Below, one piece after another: positions 7,427 to 19,235 of a stretch of DNA of 49,859 nt. Location: contig JADNRV010000347.1 in NCBI GenBank assembly GCA_015499995.1, positions 1 through 49,859 of the forward strand, in the 5' to 3' direction. Positions within the stretch are counted from its first letter, which is position 1, and every line of letters starts with the position of its first letter. The notes beneath the pieces were generated by a model. It was given only the letters and a program-made list of their open reading frames with translations. It did not search any database and was not told the origin of the DNA. Origin of the DNA: Flammula alnicola (taxonomy: Eukaryota; Basidiomycota; Agaricomycetes; Agaricales; Strophariaceae). A program made the position numbers and the translations under genes.

Positions 7427-9453
7427 GTCGGGAGCGACTGGACCAGTGGCGATCTCCTCGCATACAACATCACCATCTCACCTGTCCCCCCGAACGAATT
7501 CTTCCGCCATGGCGCAGACCCGTCGCTAGACCACCTTGACCCTGCCATCCTCAATTCCTCTCCTGACTCGGACGACCCTAACTTCTCCGATGCTGTTGCT
7601 AATTACTTGGTTGTGTGGGCCGTGGCTGTGCCCGGCGTTACGAGTCCAAGTGCTGCATCCTACGAGGCACGCGAACAAGAGTGTCCAATTCATCAAAAGA
7701 ATCTGACCCTTCACTGCACCTGGTATCGAGATCTGTTCCCTAGCACTATTCGTGTACATAGTAGGCTGCCATCGAGTGTACCACACACAAGCATAAACCC
7801 AAAATCTGGGAGTAAGTAATGCTTGAACGGAGAAATTGTAAATAGATAGAATATGTGATAGTCCATTTTCTAAATCAAATGCAGTGAATAGAAATTGAAG
7901 CGCGCGTCGCAACCGTTTAATCGTGAGTTTTTAGTTGGCACGGCACTGAACATTGCCCTACAATCTCGTCCTCCAACCTGGAGAGCACCACAAAAGATGA
8001 ACAAACGACGATGTAATGATGTCATCTCCTTGCAGACGCTGTCCCTGTGGACCCTTGCTGCAGGCTGGTCCTTGCCGTGTCATACTGTATCATACTTGTC
8101 CGCGCTGTCCTCGCTGTGTCGTACGAGAGGAACAGCGAGGCAGGAGAGTTAGTGACATCGTGCATGGGACGTGGTGCGGGGGCTACTCACCTCCCCGTGG
8201 GCCTACAGTGGCTTTTGTGGCTTCCTTTGTTCATGTTCACAGGTTTGCAGTGCGGGTGCAGAGTTGCTGCTGCTGCTGCCGGCCTTCCTTGTCATATCGA
8301 GACAACGCCGGCAGTTTGCTGGTTGCTGGTCCTCCTCGTCATATCGAGACAGCAGCGGCGGTTGCTGACAGACAGTCGAAGGCAGACAGGGCCGCTGGCG
8401 TTAAGTTGACGGTCGCGAGTGGCCGTCAATCATCTGTGCTCGCAGTTGTCCTGGGTCCGTGCTCGGGTTTCAACTTTCCATGCTTGCGGTGGTCCATCAT
8501 CCCGGCTCGTGTTCACGTTATTTGTCACTGTTCACCATTGCTATTAGCGATCGCCGTTCGTAGTCGCTGTCCGCGCCGTGCTCACAGACGCTGCTCGAGC
8601 TCATCCAATATTACAAGCTGGCCTGAGATGCAAGAGAAGGATCGTGTGAATTTACTTTCCGCGCTGAGAATTCAGACCGGACAATGATGCCCATAAATGA
8701 TGCCATCGATATTATAAATACACTGATTATAAATACAAAGATGCCATCATTCCCAAATAGGAAGGTTGTTCCTGCGGTATTCCAAGCGTAACGCTTTTTT
8801 CTGCGGAGGGTTCGGTAAAAAGGACGATTCCTATAAATAGGACTCGTAACCTGGGATATCTCGATCTCGCTACGAAGGCCAGCCAAGACAGTGCTATTGA
8901 CAACTTTGCCGCGGAGACTCTGAAGCTGCTAGGGTTCGACGAGCGCAAAACCACTGTAGTGACGCGCTATATCATCCCTCTCACCATCTGCGGCGATGGC
9001 AATCAGGTCGCACAGACGGACGTGTGCCTTCTGTATCGCCCCAGTCTGGTCTTACTTGTACTCGTTGAGGACAAGACGATCTTCAACAAGACTAACCCAG
9101 AACCGCAGGTTGTGGCAGAAGCGATAGCAGCCTTTCAGTCCAACAACGTAAAGCGAAGAGCGAGCGGCCTCCCTCCCCTAAACGCCATGACTATCCCTTG
9201 CATTACCATGACCGGTACCCGCCCTACCTTCTATCTTGTCCCTGTCACTCCGGAGCTAAGCGACGCTATCATCCTCGGCCAATACCCCGCGACTCAAACT
9301 CAAGTCCTCCAGTGCGTTACGACAAGAGTGCACGCCCGGACCACCAGCGAAGGAATGGAGAATGTCGAATATAGAAAACTCGCTCTCAAGCGCTTGCTCG
9401 CCTTCAAGAAGCTGGCGAAACGCCATTGGGAACAATTTTTAAACGGTTTCTAG
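7427..9453 (+). pseudogene. PD-(D/E)XK-like nuclease gene split by a 1.2-kb insertion
   Basis: Two separated pieces read like one fungal protein. The 5' piece (open frame 7427-7636) has DWTSGDLLAYNI and DPSLDHLDPAIL, an N-terminal signature I associate with this group. The 3' piece (8851-9453) begins LGYLDLATKAS, then NFAAETLKLLGF, then the likely nuclease core TDVCLL...LVLVEDKT, with D and E-x-K in the expected order, then EAIAAFQSNNVKR. It ends with KRLLAFKKLAKRHWE and TAG. Removing 7637-8850 joins the pieces in frame. The normal role of such proteins is unclear. Alternatively the 3' piece is expressed alone, with a start ATG at 8741 and a 53-nt intron 8788-8840, giving about 219 aa. A simple large intron fits poorly, because splice sites at the edges lead to stops. 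Confidence 0.6.
7637..8850. mobile_element. Putative 1.2-kb non-autonomous insertion with 11-bp terminal inverted repeats
   Basis: GTTACGAGTCC at 7637-7647 is exactly inverted as GGACTCGTAAC at 8840-8850. The 1214-bp segment interrupts a PD-(D/E)XK-like reading frame. Inside there is no transposase; the longest open frame (8016-8687) is cysteine- and arginine-rich low-complexity sequence. An imperfect internal direct repeat, GTCATATCGAGACA, lies near 8293 and 8338. I see no clear target-site duplication, so the insertion call is tentative. Confidence 0.4.
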
Positions 9454-11382
9454 GTGACTTATTGTATCAACCTATATTCATCGACGTTTTAGCAAACCCA
9501 CCTGTATTAAAATTTCTATGGAAAAGAAAAAGGTTCTTTTGAATTCATTCAGATATGTGAAATAATCAAGACGTGCCAGGTGCGTTTTATTGAAAGAAAG
9601 GAGGCAAGGACTTTGTCGAATTTATCATTCTAGTTATAGTGAGGAATGAATATAAATACTGACCTTAATAAGCGGAAAGCACGGAACAGCCACTACCTCT
9701 CATTATCCTCGTTTGACGTCTTGATGACTTGGCTTTTGAATGACGGGGAGAAAAGCGGGTCGAGCACCGAAGCCTCAGTGCTATCATGAGCGCCAATTCT
9801 CAAAGTTTACGTTTTGCCCCTGAGATTGTCCATATTAACTTGAACTTCGCCATCATTGTCTGGCGATTCGCATCGCGGAATATCTTTCTGGTTTAGAACG
9901 CCATCGTGTGGCGCTGGCGGCGACGCCGGAAACCTTTCGTCGCGTTAGAAGGAAGACAAACGATGGTAGGCGAGACGTAGCACAGGTGGCTCAAGCCTGA
10001 CGCGGTGGTTCACTTCCGTCGCTGGACTATGTGAGAATGATGGCGAGCCTGCGCGTAGAGAGGCGGCAGGATGGAGAATTTGTGCTGTATGTGAGGGGTT
10101 GTAGGCACGGTGCTGTGGGTTTGGATATGAACGTGGGAGGGTGATGCCCTGCCAATGCTGCGTGTTCCGCCGTCGATTGGATCATCGTTAGAACCGGTAG
10201 CAGCAGCAAAGGAGGAAAGGGATGGCTGGATGCTTCCATAAGTATGGTGCACGCACGGAGCCTGTTCAGTGCTACATCTCTGATTTACAGTCTTTTTGTA
10301 ATTTTGATTGAAACTTACCATCCTCGAGATGTTCATCGGTGTTAGAGGGCGGGATATGTTCGTCACAGTAGAGCAGTAATATGCCCGGAGCTGGTAAGGT
10401 TGGTGGGAGGACAATGACCCTCATCAATAGATACTGACCCTTCCTTATGACCGCTGTCGTCTACCGTTGTCTCTCAGTGCCATCCACTGTCGTTCGCTGG
10501 TATTCAGTATACTTACAATGGATTTCGCTCAACTTCCCCTGTCTTCCACTGTCACTGTCTTCCGTCAGTATATGTCGGTATTTCACACAAACTCCTCTGT
10601 TTTCTGCTGTCTTATGCTGGAGTACATCGGTATTTCCTACGTTTTCCACCATCTTCCGTCGGTATACATTGGTCTTTCACACCCAAATTCCTCTGTTTAC
10701 CGCCATTCTCGACGATACTTCAAGCCATCAGATAAAAAGTCGCCATCAGATACAACTCTGTATCATCGAGGTCGCTGAACGCGACAAAAAAGAAGAGTAA
10801 GTACCTATCTAAATTTGGATATGGCAAGTTTTGGGGACGAGAACTGTGACGTTTGAGGTCAATTTGAGGTTTGATGGGAAATCGGCTTGGCGGTGGGTAT
10901 CGTGGCATGGTCAGCCCACCAAACACAACGCTAACATCCCTTCACAGGTTCTCCGTCCCACCGCACGCAACCGGCTTGAGTAGCCAAGTCCTGGAGATCA
11001 TGTTCATCCTGGTGAGTTTGTTTCTTTGGATGTTAATAGAAGGAAGTTGATACTATCGCTCACAGCCTAGGTTGATCTGAAGCGCAAGAACGCGTGTCGA
11101 GGCGTGAGCGGCAGCAGCAGCAGGCGCAGGCAGAGTAGGGTTGAATGTTATCAAGATCCTCTATGTCGCACAGGCTCTCCGATACGAAAAGAACCAGACT
11201 CTTCAGTACCTGAAAGGTAGTTACAACGTGGGTACATGCACCCTCTCTCTTCTTTCTTCCATATATCTCACCATACCCCTTAAGCTATGGTCGGATTGGA
11301 TGGACATGAAACGAGTGACAATCAAATAACTGAATTGTCAACAACGTAATAATAGTACAAGACACGATTTGCAGATTATATT
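9454..11382. other. Intergenic; diverged 94-bp tandem repeat and possible exon remnants
   Basis: Two diverged copies with period about 94 bp contain TCCGTC.GTATA....GGT.TTTCACAC (copies begin at 10561 and 10655). Plausible spliced coding remnants exist at about 10750-11010 (EVAERDKKEE then SVPPHATGLSSQVLEIMFIL across an intron 10800-10948) and at 11140-11220. I cannot build an intact model or name a family. The minus frame 10010-10414 looks like chance. Confidence 0.4.
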
Positions 11383-14300
11383 TCAACCCCGCCGCTTTGG
11401 CCTGCCCTTTCTCTTGGTCACATCTGAAGGGACGATTACAGGCCGCCGTTCACGGTCCTCGTCGAGATACCCAACAGCGGCGATGTCGTGGAATTGTTCC
11501 GCCTCCTCCACAGCGAGCTTGTCCTGGGGATCCCACCCGTTCCAAATCTCTTCTTCCATAGACCCCATTACGTCCGCATCCATGAGATGACGAGTGCTCG
11601 AGTTAGAGGGCGTCACCAAGGAAGACGCCGATTCAGCACTAGCGCCATCCCGAGACGTATCGCGGGAAGTAGAACCATGACTGGCCGTCGGAACTTCAAG
11701 GGCATCGCGGTCGATGAAATCTTCGTCTTCCTCGTCAAACTCAAGCGGAACAGCGCCGACGGACTTATATCTGAGCGATCAACGAGTTTCGGCGAACGAG
11801 CTTTATGCATCTCCCTTCGAAGCCGACCAATACCCTCGCTGACGCCGTCCCCAATCCCAGCCATCGTTCGGATGGGAATAGAATTACGGAAGGACTTTGA
11901 ACCAGGAACGCCGTTGGGGTACATAGGCAGGATGGCGGGTAAGTTGGAGTTATCGAAACTGCCAGAGATAGCTGAGGCGATGGGTTCATCAAAAGAAGAC
12001 GACACGCGGCGGATATCTCGAGGAGAGGAGAAACTTTCGACGAATGCCGACTCGCCTCCGCCTGAAGAGTAGGCGCTGATTTCTACCGCCTTGCGAACTT
12101 CGATCTTGACACCTGGTATATCAAACTGATAGCGACGTATGAGAGCATGGTAATCCTCTCCAAGGGTGTGGAAGGAGAATTGATGAGAAAGGTAGAGGGA
12201 CCGAGGTAGGACACGCGTAGAAAGAGAACAAGTGGAGATTTCGCCTTCAGCAAGCCAGCTTGAAATAGGAATCAATGTCAATTAGAAAGTATTACGTTGA
12301 AGGAAAACGAACGCACTCTCCGCCTCTCCTTGAATCAGCAGCAGGCATCTGACGTGGCTGAACCGGCATCTTCATCTCCACCCAATCACGACCACGTTTC
12401 AGGTCCCAGGTGGCTTCGATACTCTCCTTAGCAGCGAGCTCCATTGGCGGGTCGGCAATTCCAGCAGAGGTAGGCGATTTACTTGACGTAGCGTTCGCCT
12501 TGTTCGACGGAGATGAACTGAGCCGCCCAGCGCCACCCATGCCGGGCAACGAGATACTGGTAACGCCGAGAGCTTGGACAGATGCAGCTACTCCTCCGCT
12601 AACACCCTGTTCCTTGACCAAATGCTTCTCGATTGTCAAACGACGGAGAGACAAGATCCCATCCTGGGGGTCGAACACCAGAACATCCTGGTAATTTGTG
12701 CCGCGTTTGAGCTTCGGGGCGAGAACGTCGGTGAATTCGCGATACTACGTGGCGCAAACGGGAACATCAAGTTGGGCGACGACAAAACGTCTGATGGAGA
12801 GATGAACGTGAAGGCCAGAGGTGCGGTCGGTCGATCAGCACTCGCGTTCTTAGATCCACGTAATCTGACCAACGGGGCAAGGTGGTCAGATGTGGTTCCT
12901 AAGCGAAGACAGAAATAAGTATCACGCAAGAAGTAAAGCAAAGAAAAAGAAAACACACGATAATATCAACATTCCTGACCCTGCCGTCCATATGACTCCG
13001 AATATCCGACTTTCCACCATACGGATTCACAGGGAAGACATGAATCGTCCTATTCCGAGTCCCAACAGCAAGCCAGCGCCCATCTCTGGCCCAGTCGAGA
13101 TCTTCAACGACCGCTGTCGTCCGCCACGATACAAGTCATAAGCCTGTGTAGCACGTCGGCTCATGCCTCCCCTACTGTGAGCGTCAAGTCCGCCTAGTTC
13201 GTCGATAGCCCCAGAACGCGCTGAGACCACTACAGAAGGCGTAGGATGAAGCTTGAACACCCTGACGGAATGCCCGTTCCGCAAAACAACGGCCACGCTT
13301 ATTCCATCCTTGGAGAACTGGAGATCGGCAACAGGTTGGCTGCGCGAGGCGTTAAACTCATCAATCTTCGTTGGTGCTGCGCCTTGTGTTCCTGAGAGTA
13401 GAGGCGAGAGGTCGAAAACTGTGATGTAGTGCCCATTCTCCGCGATGGACTTCGTATGCGGAGCGACAGTCGTCAGATGCGGGTTCGGACTGTTAGGAGA
13501 ACCCGTGCCACTGCTATTAGGACCCCCATGCTGATCCCACCCAGAAACGTTCGACGTATTCGAATACCCCCCCTCTCTCAACATCTGCGTGGCATCACCT
13601 CCTGCACCAGGAGTATCCGGCGCGCTCCTCGACACGAACCTCCCGCCTCCTCCCGCTCCTGCGCCCCTACCATCTCCTCTACGCAGGGGTGGGCTCACGA
13701 AAGCTCCAACTCTACCCTCCGGCCCAGGTCCCACGCGGCTCTTGGCAGCCTCCAGAGCCATGCCCCCGAGGAACTTCATCCCGCTGAACATGCTTTCCCC
13801 CACTTTCAGCGCGGCATGTCCCACGTCGGCCTGCGTCATGTTTGTGATCTTCCCTAAACCAACCCCGAGTCCGAACGGCGAGGAGGAGAGACTCGAGGCG
13901 GCGTTGGAAGGTCCAGAAGCCGTCGATGATGATGATAGGCGACGAGAAGCCTTGCTCGACACGGCGAGCAATGACGGAGACGAGGACGGAGACGGAGAGG
14001 CGTACGCCAACAACCGATGCGATAGCGCAAAGACTGGGTGAGGCTCCGGCTGTCGCTGTGCTGAAGCTTCAGGGCTCGCGTTCCCCGTACGGCTGGTATT
14101 GCTGCTGTTGTTGTCTATAGATAATCCGGCTAATGATACAGATTTACTTGATAATGTCGATTGTGCTGTTGTTGATATTGCGTTGGTAATAGATATTGCC
14201 GAAGATGGAGAAGATTGAGATGCAAGAGGAGACGCAAAGGCCTCAATAGAAGTCGAACCAATGATATGAAGTGTATGGAAGGATGTCGAAGAAAGTATAT

Positions 14301-16627
14301 GCAAGGTCGGAGGGGTAGTCGTACTCTGAAGATTCCGAAGTTAGCTGGATGGGAAGAGAAGGCAAACAAATACGGGATACTCGCAATTACAACAAACAGC
14401 TCATTCGGGATAAAGGTCGATGCAAGGCCAGACAGTGAGAGCAACTTGACGACTTGATGCTTCCGGAGAGAATATAACACAAATGTAGATCGTGGTTCAT
14501 GTTCACGTTCGTCTTCATCCACAGATTCCATTCTATATAACGAAAATTATCAGAAATCTTTAAGTAGTAACGAATGGGTGAAATACGCACAAGATACCAA
14601 GAAGCGGCCTCATTTCCGCAAATGGATCCTTACCGCCCTGTGGGACCGATCGAGAACTTGGAGGGGGCAATACCGCCGCATGGACGACACGAACGCCCTC
14701 ACTTCCATCTCGTCGATCCCCCACCATCAACGCCCACTCCGCTGAATCGAAATTGAGGTTAAATACCTCTGAGATCGCGCTCAAATCAGCGCAATCCCAC
14801 AGTTGGAGTCCAGCTGCGTAGGCAAGCACAAGAACGCGTCTTCAGGATATCACGCAAGCGAATTAGCAACTGAACGAGATCTCAAAGGCAGAGAGACCTA
14901 CCGCTCATTCAAAGTATCCCATTTTGCCCAAGTAATGGTGTCTGCTTGCGCTGGTAATTCACGAGGCCGAGATCCGCCAGATGAGACGCTCCTCGGATAA
15001 GTCGACGTTCCGCCAGCTTTCGCGCCTCGCTGGACCTGGCCGTGCGTAGCGCCAACCGAACTGGCAGCAGCACCCCGACGTATGCTTGCGCCAGTCCCGA
15101 GCCCGGAAACATCCTCGAAGGTTGTGGGGATGAAACGCTGCCCACGCGAAATACTCTCCACTTCATCGGGGGCTGTGTCGGGAGGCTGTTGAGGAGGCGG
15201 AGGGACTGTCGTTGTCCATGTCCGTGTCCGTATCCATAACCATAATAGTCCGTTGCATCTTCCGCGTCTCGTTCGTAATCACGTTCGTACTCCTGTTGAG
15301 ACACCACCCTGCGGCGAGACTGCGATGCTGCTGGTGAACCACTGAAGAGACCGAAGCTGACAGGGCGCGAGACGAGTGGAGGAGAAGGAGCTGCGATCGG
15401 TATCGGAATATGGACATTTGAAGGTACATATCCCCGTATCGTGCGGCTGAGGTTCTCCAAAGTAGACGGCGAAGAATTGTATCGTGAGTGTGTGGGGGAA
15501 ATAACCACGGACGAGGCGCCACTTGACGGTGTATAGGAAGCACTAGGGTTGAAAGAGGTGTCAGAAAGCTTGGTCAAAATATTTTGGAAAAATGGCATCA
15601 AGTCTTTTACGAAACAAATGGAAGGGAGGAGGTATGAGAGAGGCAAGCCTTCTCGAGTGCCCGTAGAAGTTAGGCGGTAATATGAAGACACGAAGCACCC
15701 CCAAACGTTTTACTACACGTGTTGTTGTTGGCTCGGTCTTAACGCAGAAGTTGCTGCGATCAAGAACTCCCACACATTCCATCCATCTCACGTTATGCGC
15801 ACGAGGGGAGTGCGTGAACCTCCTGGGGAAGGGGGGAAGGAAATTGGGGAGAAGAGCCGAAATGACATCACTAGCACCCCACGGGATCGACCATGGTCAA
15901 TGCATTGACCGTCGTGGAAGGCAGCGCGTCACGAATGCCTCAAAGAGGGCGCCTAGATGAGAGGCAGCTGCGATGCGCGCACAGAACATGCCGTCACGTA
16001 GCGCCCATAGAACACGAGCGAAGCACCAAAAATAGACGAAAGAAGAGGGGGACAGAAGGAAAACGAAACATACCGAGGGAACGTGGGCGAACGAGTGTGT
16101 CCAGCAAAGTCTGACACATTCATCACTTCGTGGTCATCCCTCCCATATATTTCTCCAGAGTCGTAGGGTTCTTGAGGATGCCTTGGTGGGATCGGCAAAG
16201 GGGGAGGAGATTCTTGCGGAAGGAGTGCTTCCCTGTAAGGAGGCGAGCGATAGGTGCTGGTCAGAGCCTCGTTGTCAAGCATCGAGGACTCCATATCTAA
16301 AGAAGGGTCGGAAATAAGATCCGCAGTGTGTAGAGGCGGAGGAGTGGGTGTATCGAAATCTATAAGTGGTGAAAGAGTCGCGTTGCCATCCACTCGGGTA
16401 ATGTCGTTATCACCCAAATCGAGGCCCAAGCCTGTTAGTGGGGGCTCCATGCGGGACGAGCGATGCTGGGTTGCAGGTATGTGCTCTTCCGGGAGCGGCG
16501 TTGGCAAATGCGTTGGTGGAGAGAACGGTGGGGAAGCTTGCATTGGCTGGTGTTTGTCGCTAGGGGTTGAAGGCGTTGCCGGCTTGTTGTTTCGGGCATT
16601 ATTGTTACGAGAGGAACGAGGGGGCAT
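11383..16627 (-). CDS. BCAS3-like WD40-repeat protein with frame breaks
   Basis: In animals BCAS3 is a WD40 scaffold that binds phosphoinositides at the phagophore together with PHAF1. The fungal role is inferred. Minus-strand exons: 16627-16074; about 15542-14902 (one break or intron near 15205-15290); 14839-14591; 14532-14391; 14325-12959; 12898-12317; 12258-11383. Key motifs are WAKWDTLNERRVLVLAYAAG, LQLWDC, VFDLSPLL, VADLQFSKDG, VVEDLDWARDGRW, VFPVNPYGG, NYQDVLVFDPQDGILSLRR, LRREMHKARSP and PLEFDEEDEDF. Serine-rich linkers lie between them. Single-base losses are needed near 13121-13125 (YDLYRG to VVEDLDW) and 11757-11764 (before PLEFDEEDEDF). Others are likely near 12880, 12720 and 15206, where alternative splicing could also explain the shift. 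The gap 15543-16073 is 531 nt and may hide an exon. This could be a decaying gene or assembly indels. Confidence 0.7.
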
Positions 16628-18250
16628 TAAAGACGACAATGGAATAATACAATGTCCTTTGAGAGCGAAAGGAGAGAAAGAGGACCTGTCGGGTACTTTG
16701 TAAAGCAACAAGATAGGTTGATAACAGACCTGTCTGTATGAGTCAGAACGGCGAATCTGTCAAAGCGTGTCTTCTTGGTCTGATGCAACTGAATGCCAGA
16801 CCAGCGGTAGAAATAGAGAGAGCGAGAGAGATATCCTGTAGAGTTGGTATAAGTAGGGGCTGCTGCTGTACGGTGAGCAGGAGCAACCTATCCGAGTCAC
16901 CGCCTCTCCGTTATCAAGTCGACAACGCCCTATTTAGGTAGGTGTCACATGTGTCACATCACACCCCTTTTATTCGAAATTTTCGCCGCTACTCTCTTGC
17001 TCTCCTTCCCATCCAGTGACCTTTGCAGTGGCTCTAGCAGTCCTAGCTCAAAATTCATGTTTTCTTCGCGACTCATATTTGCTTTGTCTGATTCATGTTG
17101 CCTCTCCTGTTCCTCATTGCAAACATCCATCGTACCTGTCACCGCCGCTGCCTCATTGCGGGTTCCTCAGTTGACCCGTCATATTACAATTGCAAGTCAC
17201 GTCTCTCTTCTCCTTTTGTTCCGCCTGCTGACTCTTTCTTAGCGACCTATATGAAATCGACGCGGTGTTGTTGGCAGCGCTTTAATGGCCTTGTGGGCGA
17301 CTAACTCGCGTTTGGGCCTGTCGCTCCCTTCTCACATGCGACATACTCAGTGGATTCGACAACATAAACCTCATGATTCTGGTACATATAGGGTCAGCGG
17401 TAGATCGTCATGATCAACCTCGGCATCAACTTCAAGTATTTATGATCTTGTGAGCAATCATCGCGTCATCGGATAAATTCGGTGAGTTTTCGCTCCTATC
17501 TCTCCTGTACGCCTTTTATCTATTTCTACGTGCTTCTACCCCCTTCTTACGCCCCTTTCAACCTCGATCCCCTTGTTGGTTCCTTTCCTTCACTGGCGGA
17601 TGATTACAAAATATTCACACTGTCCGAACCAAGCCCTCGCCCGTGAAACCGGTTTCGCGGGTTTGATGAGTTCACTTTCTACAACGGTAGCTGACGCCCT
17701 ATCATATACAAGTTTCTCTCTCTTTCCTTCTGCTTGTCCTGGTCGCTTTCTGAACGCGGGCTAACCTCATCTTAGTATTCTTTCATCTTTAGGTGCGAGC
17801 TATTTGCGGGCTGGTTGCGAGTTCTCGAACAATCATCCCTTGACAGTATGAATGTAAGTCGATGTCTATCCCACATTAATCATTTTATTTCTATCATGGC
17901 GCCTCCTGGCCGCGTCTTTTGGGCTACAATGATGACAAAACTTTTACTGTACCACGAGTGTCTTCCATTTATGAGGAGGCACAGTGAGTTAACCTTACTA
18001 CAACGGTATCTGACTTGTTGCCCCATAATCCCTTTCTTAATTTCCTTTCTCCGCTTATCATCGCGTCTCTCTTTCACCGTTACTCAATCCCTTCTCCGTA
18101 TTGCTTAGGTGACCGGACCTTCATTCGAACTCGAGTCTACCTCGAACCGACATCGTGGATTATGTTAGGCAAATTCGTAATTGACTAAATCGAAGTGGCC
18201 ATAATGAATTAATTACATTTATCCCTCGATCAAGTTTTGAGAGACGATCT
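16628..18250. other. Intergenic, no convincing gene
   Basis: Pyrimidine-rich sequence. A short motif, CTACAACGGTA followed by T/G-CTGAC, occurs twice (near 17677 and 18000), each time downstream of sequence that could be a worn exon. This may be a decayed duplicated gene. Nothing intact can be modelled. Confidence 0.4.
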
Positions 18251-18449
18251 AACAAATTCCCTTCAGTCCAAGGTCTTGCACTGCCTTGATAGTACCTCGG
18301 CATCTATGTCCTTCCGCTCCTCGACCACGTCGGCGATTGCTGCTAAACCTGATCGAGGTCAACCGTTGAAGTGAGCTCCAGGAAATGTTCATAGTTGGAG
18401 AATATCCATGTACGACTCGATGCGCTCAGCAAACGGTGAAAGCCTCGAT

Positions 18450-18760
18450 ATTTCTCAAATCGATCTACATACACTGGAGTGATATGTTGAGCTCATCAAT
18501 AGCGTTGATCTGGCCAAAGCGCGTGAACATGGCATGTACAGATGCAGCGTCACCCTGCTCCCAACGTCCTCATAGGCTAGGAGCAATATCTGTAAAGCTT
18601 GGGTAGGTGCATGACTTGACAGAAGTACGCCTCCAGAAAACTTGTCAAGACAGCGAAAACGATCGCGCTTGAGCGCCTGGCATGAAAGTCGGAGAGCAAA
18701 CGCCAGAGTACTGACTGATTTCGCAATTATATATACTGCATGACCTACAACTGCAATCAA
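18450..18760 (-). pseudogene. HNH-nuclease-like remnant, copy A
   Basis: The minus frame reads ALKRDRFRCLDKFSGG, like the RDGxRC start of fungal HNH-type domains, and further on FGQINAIDEL near 18490-18540. A second remnant at 23500-23790 has the same two blocks (ALERDGFRC and YGQINTIDEL). No complete frame or HNH histidines are seen, so it is a relic of a repeated family. Confidence 0.35.
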
Positions 18761-18954
18761 TTCATGGTAAGTAATTATGCTACAGAGGAAGGCATATTGA
18801 GAGGTGTATATCGACTGCTCATCATACAGTATTCATATATATTAGCTGCCTTCCTCGGCGCTGCTGAACGATTGCAACTTGATGGTTGGTCCATTAGGTA
18901 ATAGGCAAACGATATCTAGGTCGAGAGGACTTCAAATTTCCCACAGTTCAATAT

Positions 18955-19150
18955 GGAAAGAGCGTAAGTAAGTAGAGGCCTGTGATTCGCCCGCTTCAAA
19001 CTCGCGGGGGAGGAATGGCGGGATAGCACCCGAATCAAACCCAAACATCGGAATGTAGCCCCAAGTAAACGATGGATATGCATTGACGTCTAAGGCCTTG
19101 AGGTGGGGCAGAAATATTTCGCTTTCCGTCCGTGCTTGCTGCAGAAATGG
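18955..19150 (-). pseudogene. Leucine-rich F-box protein C-terminal fragment
   Basis: The minus strand reads FLPHLKALDVNAYPSFTWGY then IPMFGFDSGAIPPFLP, the kind of C-terminal segment found in agaricomycete F-box proteins. No start or F-box is attached. It may be the tail of the broken F-box gene at 19236-20595 or a separate fragment. Confidence 0.4.
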
Positions 19151-19235
19151 GAAGGAGTTTTAAGTTCAATCTGGTGCCAACTTCCAATGCAAGGGCTTCA
19201 CTCTACAACTCGGACCATTTACGGTAGTACCAGAA

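Noticed and set aside
8016..8687. 223-codon plus-strand open frame
   Set aside because: Rich in C, R and S with no motif, overlapped by other open frames on the same strand, and located inside the segment that interrupts the PD-(D/E)XK-like gene. Open by composition rather than selection.
10010..10414. 134-codon minus frame
   Set aside because: Low-complexity composition, no motif, no plausible introns or neighbours supporting it.
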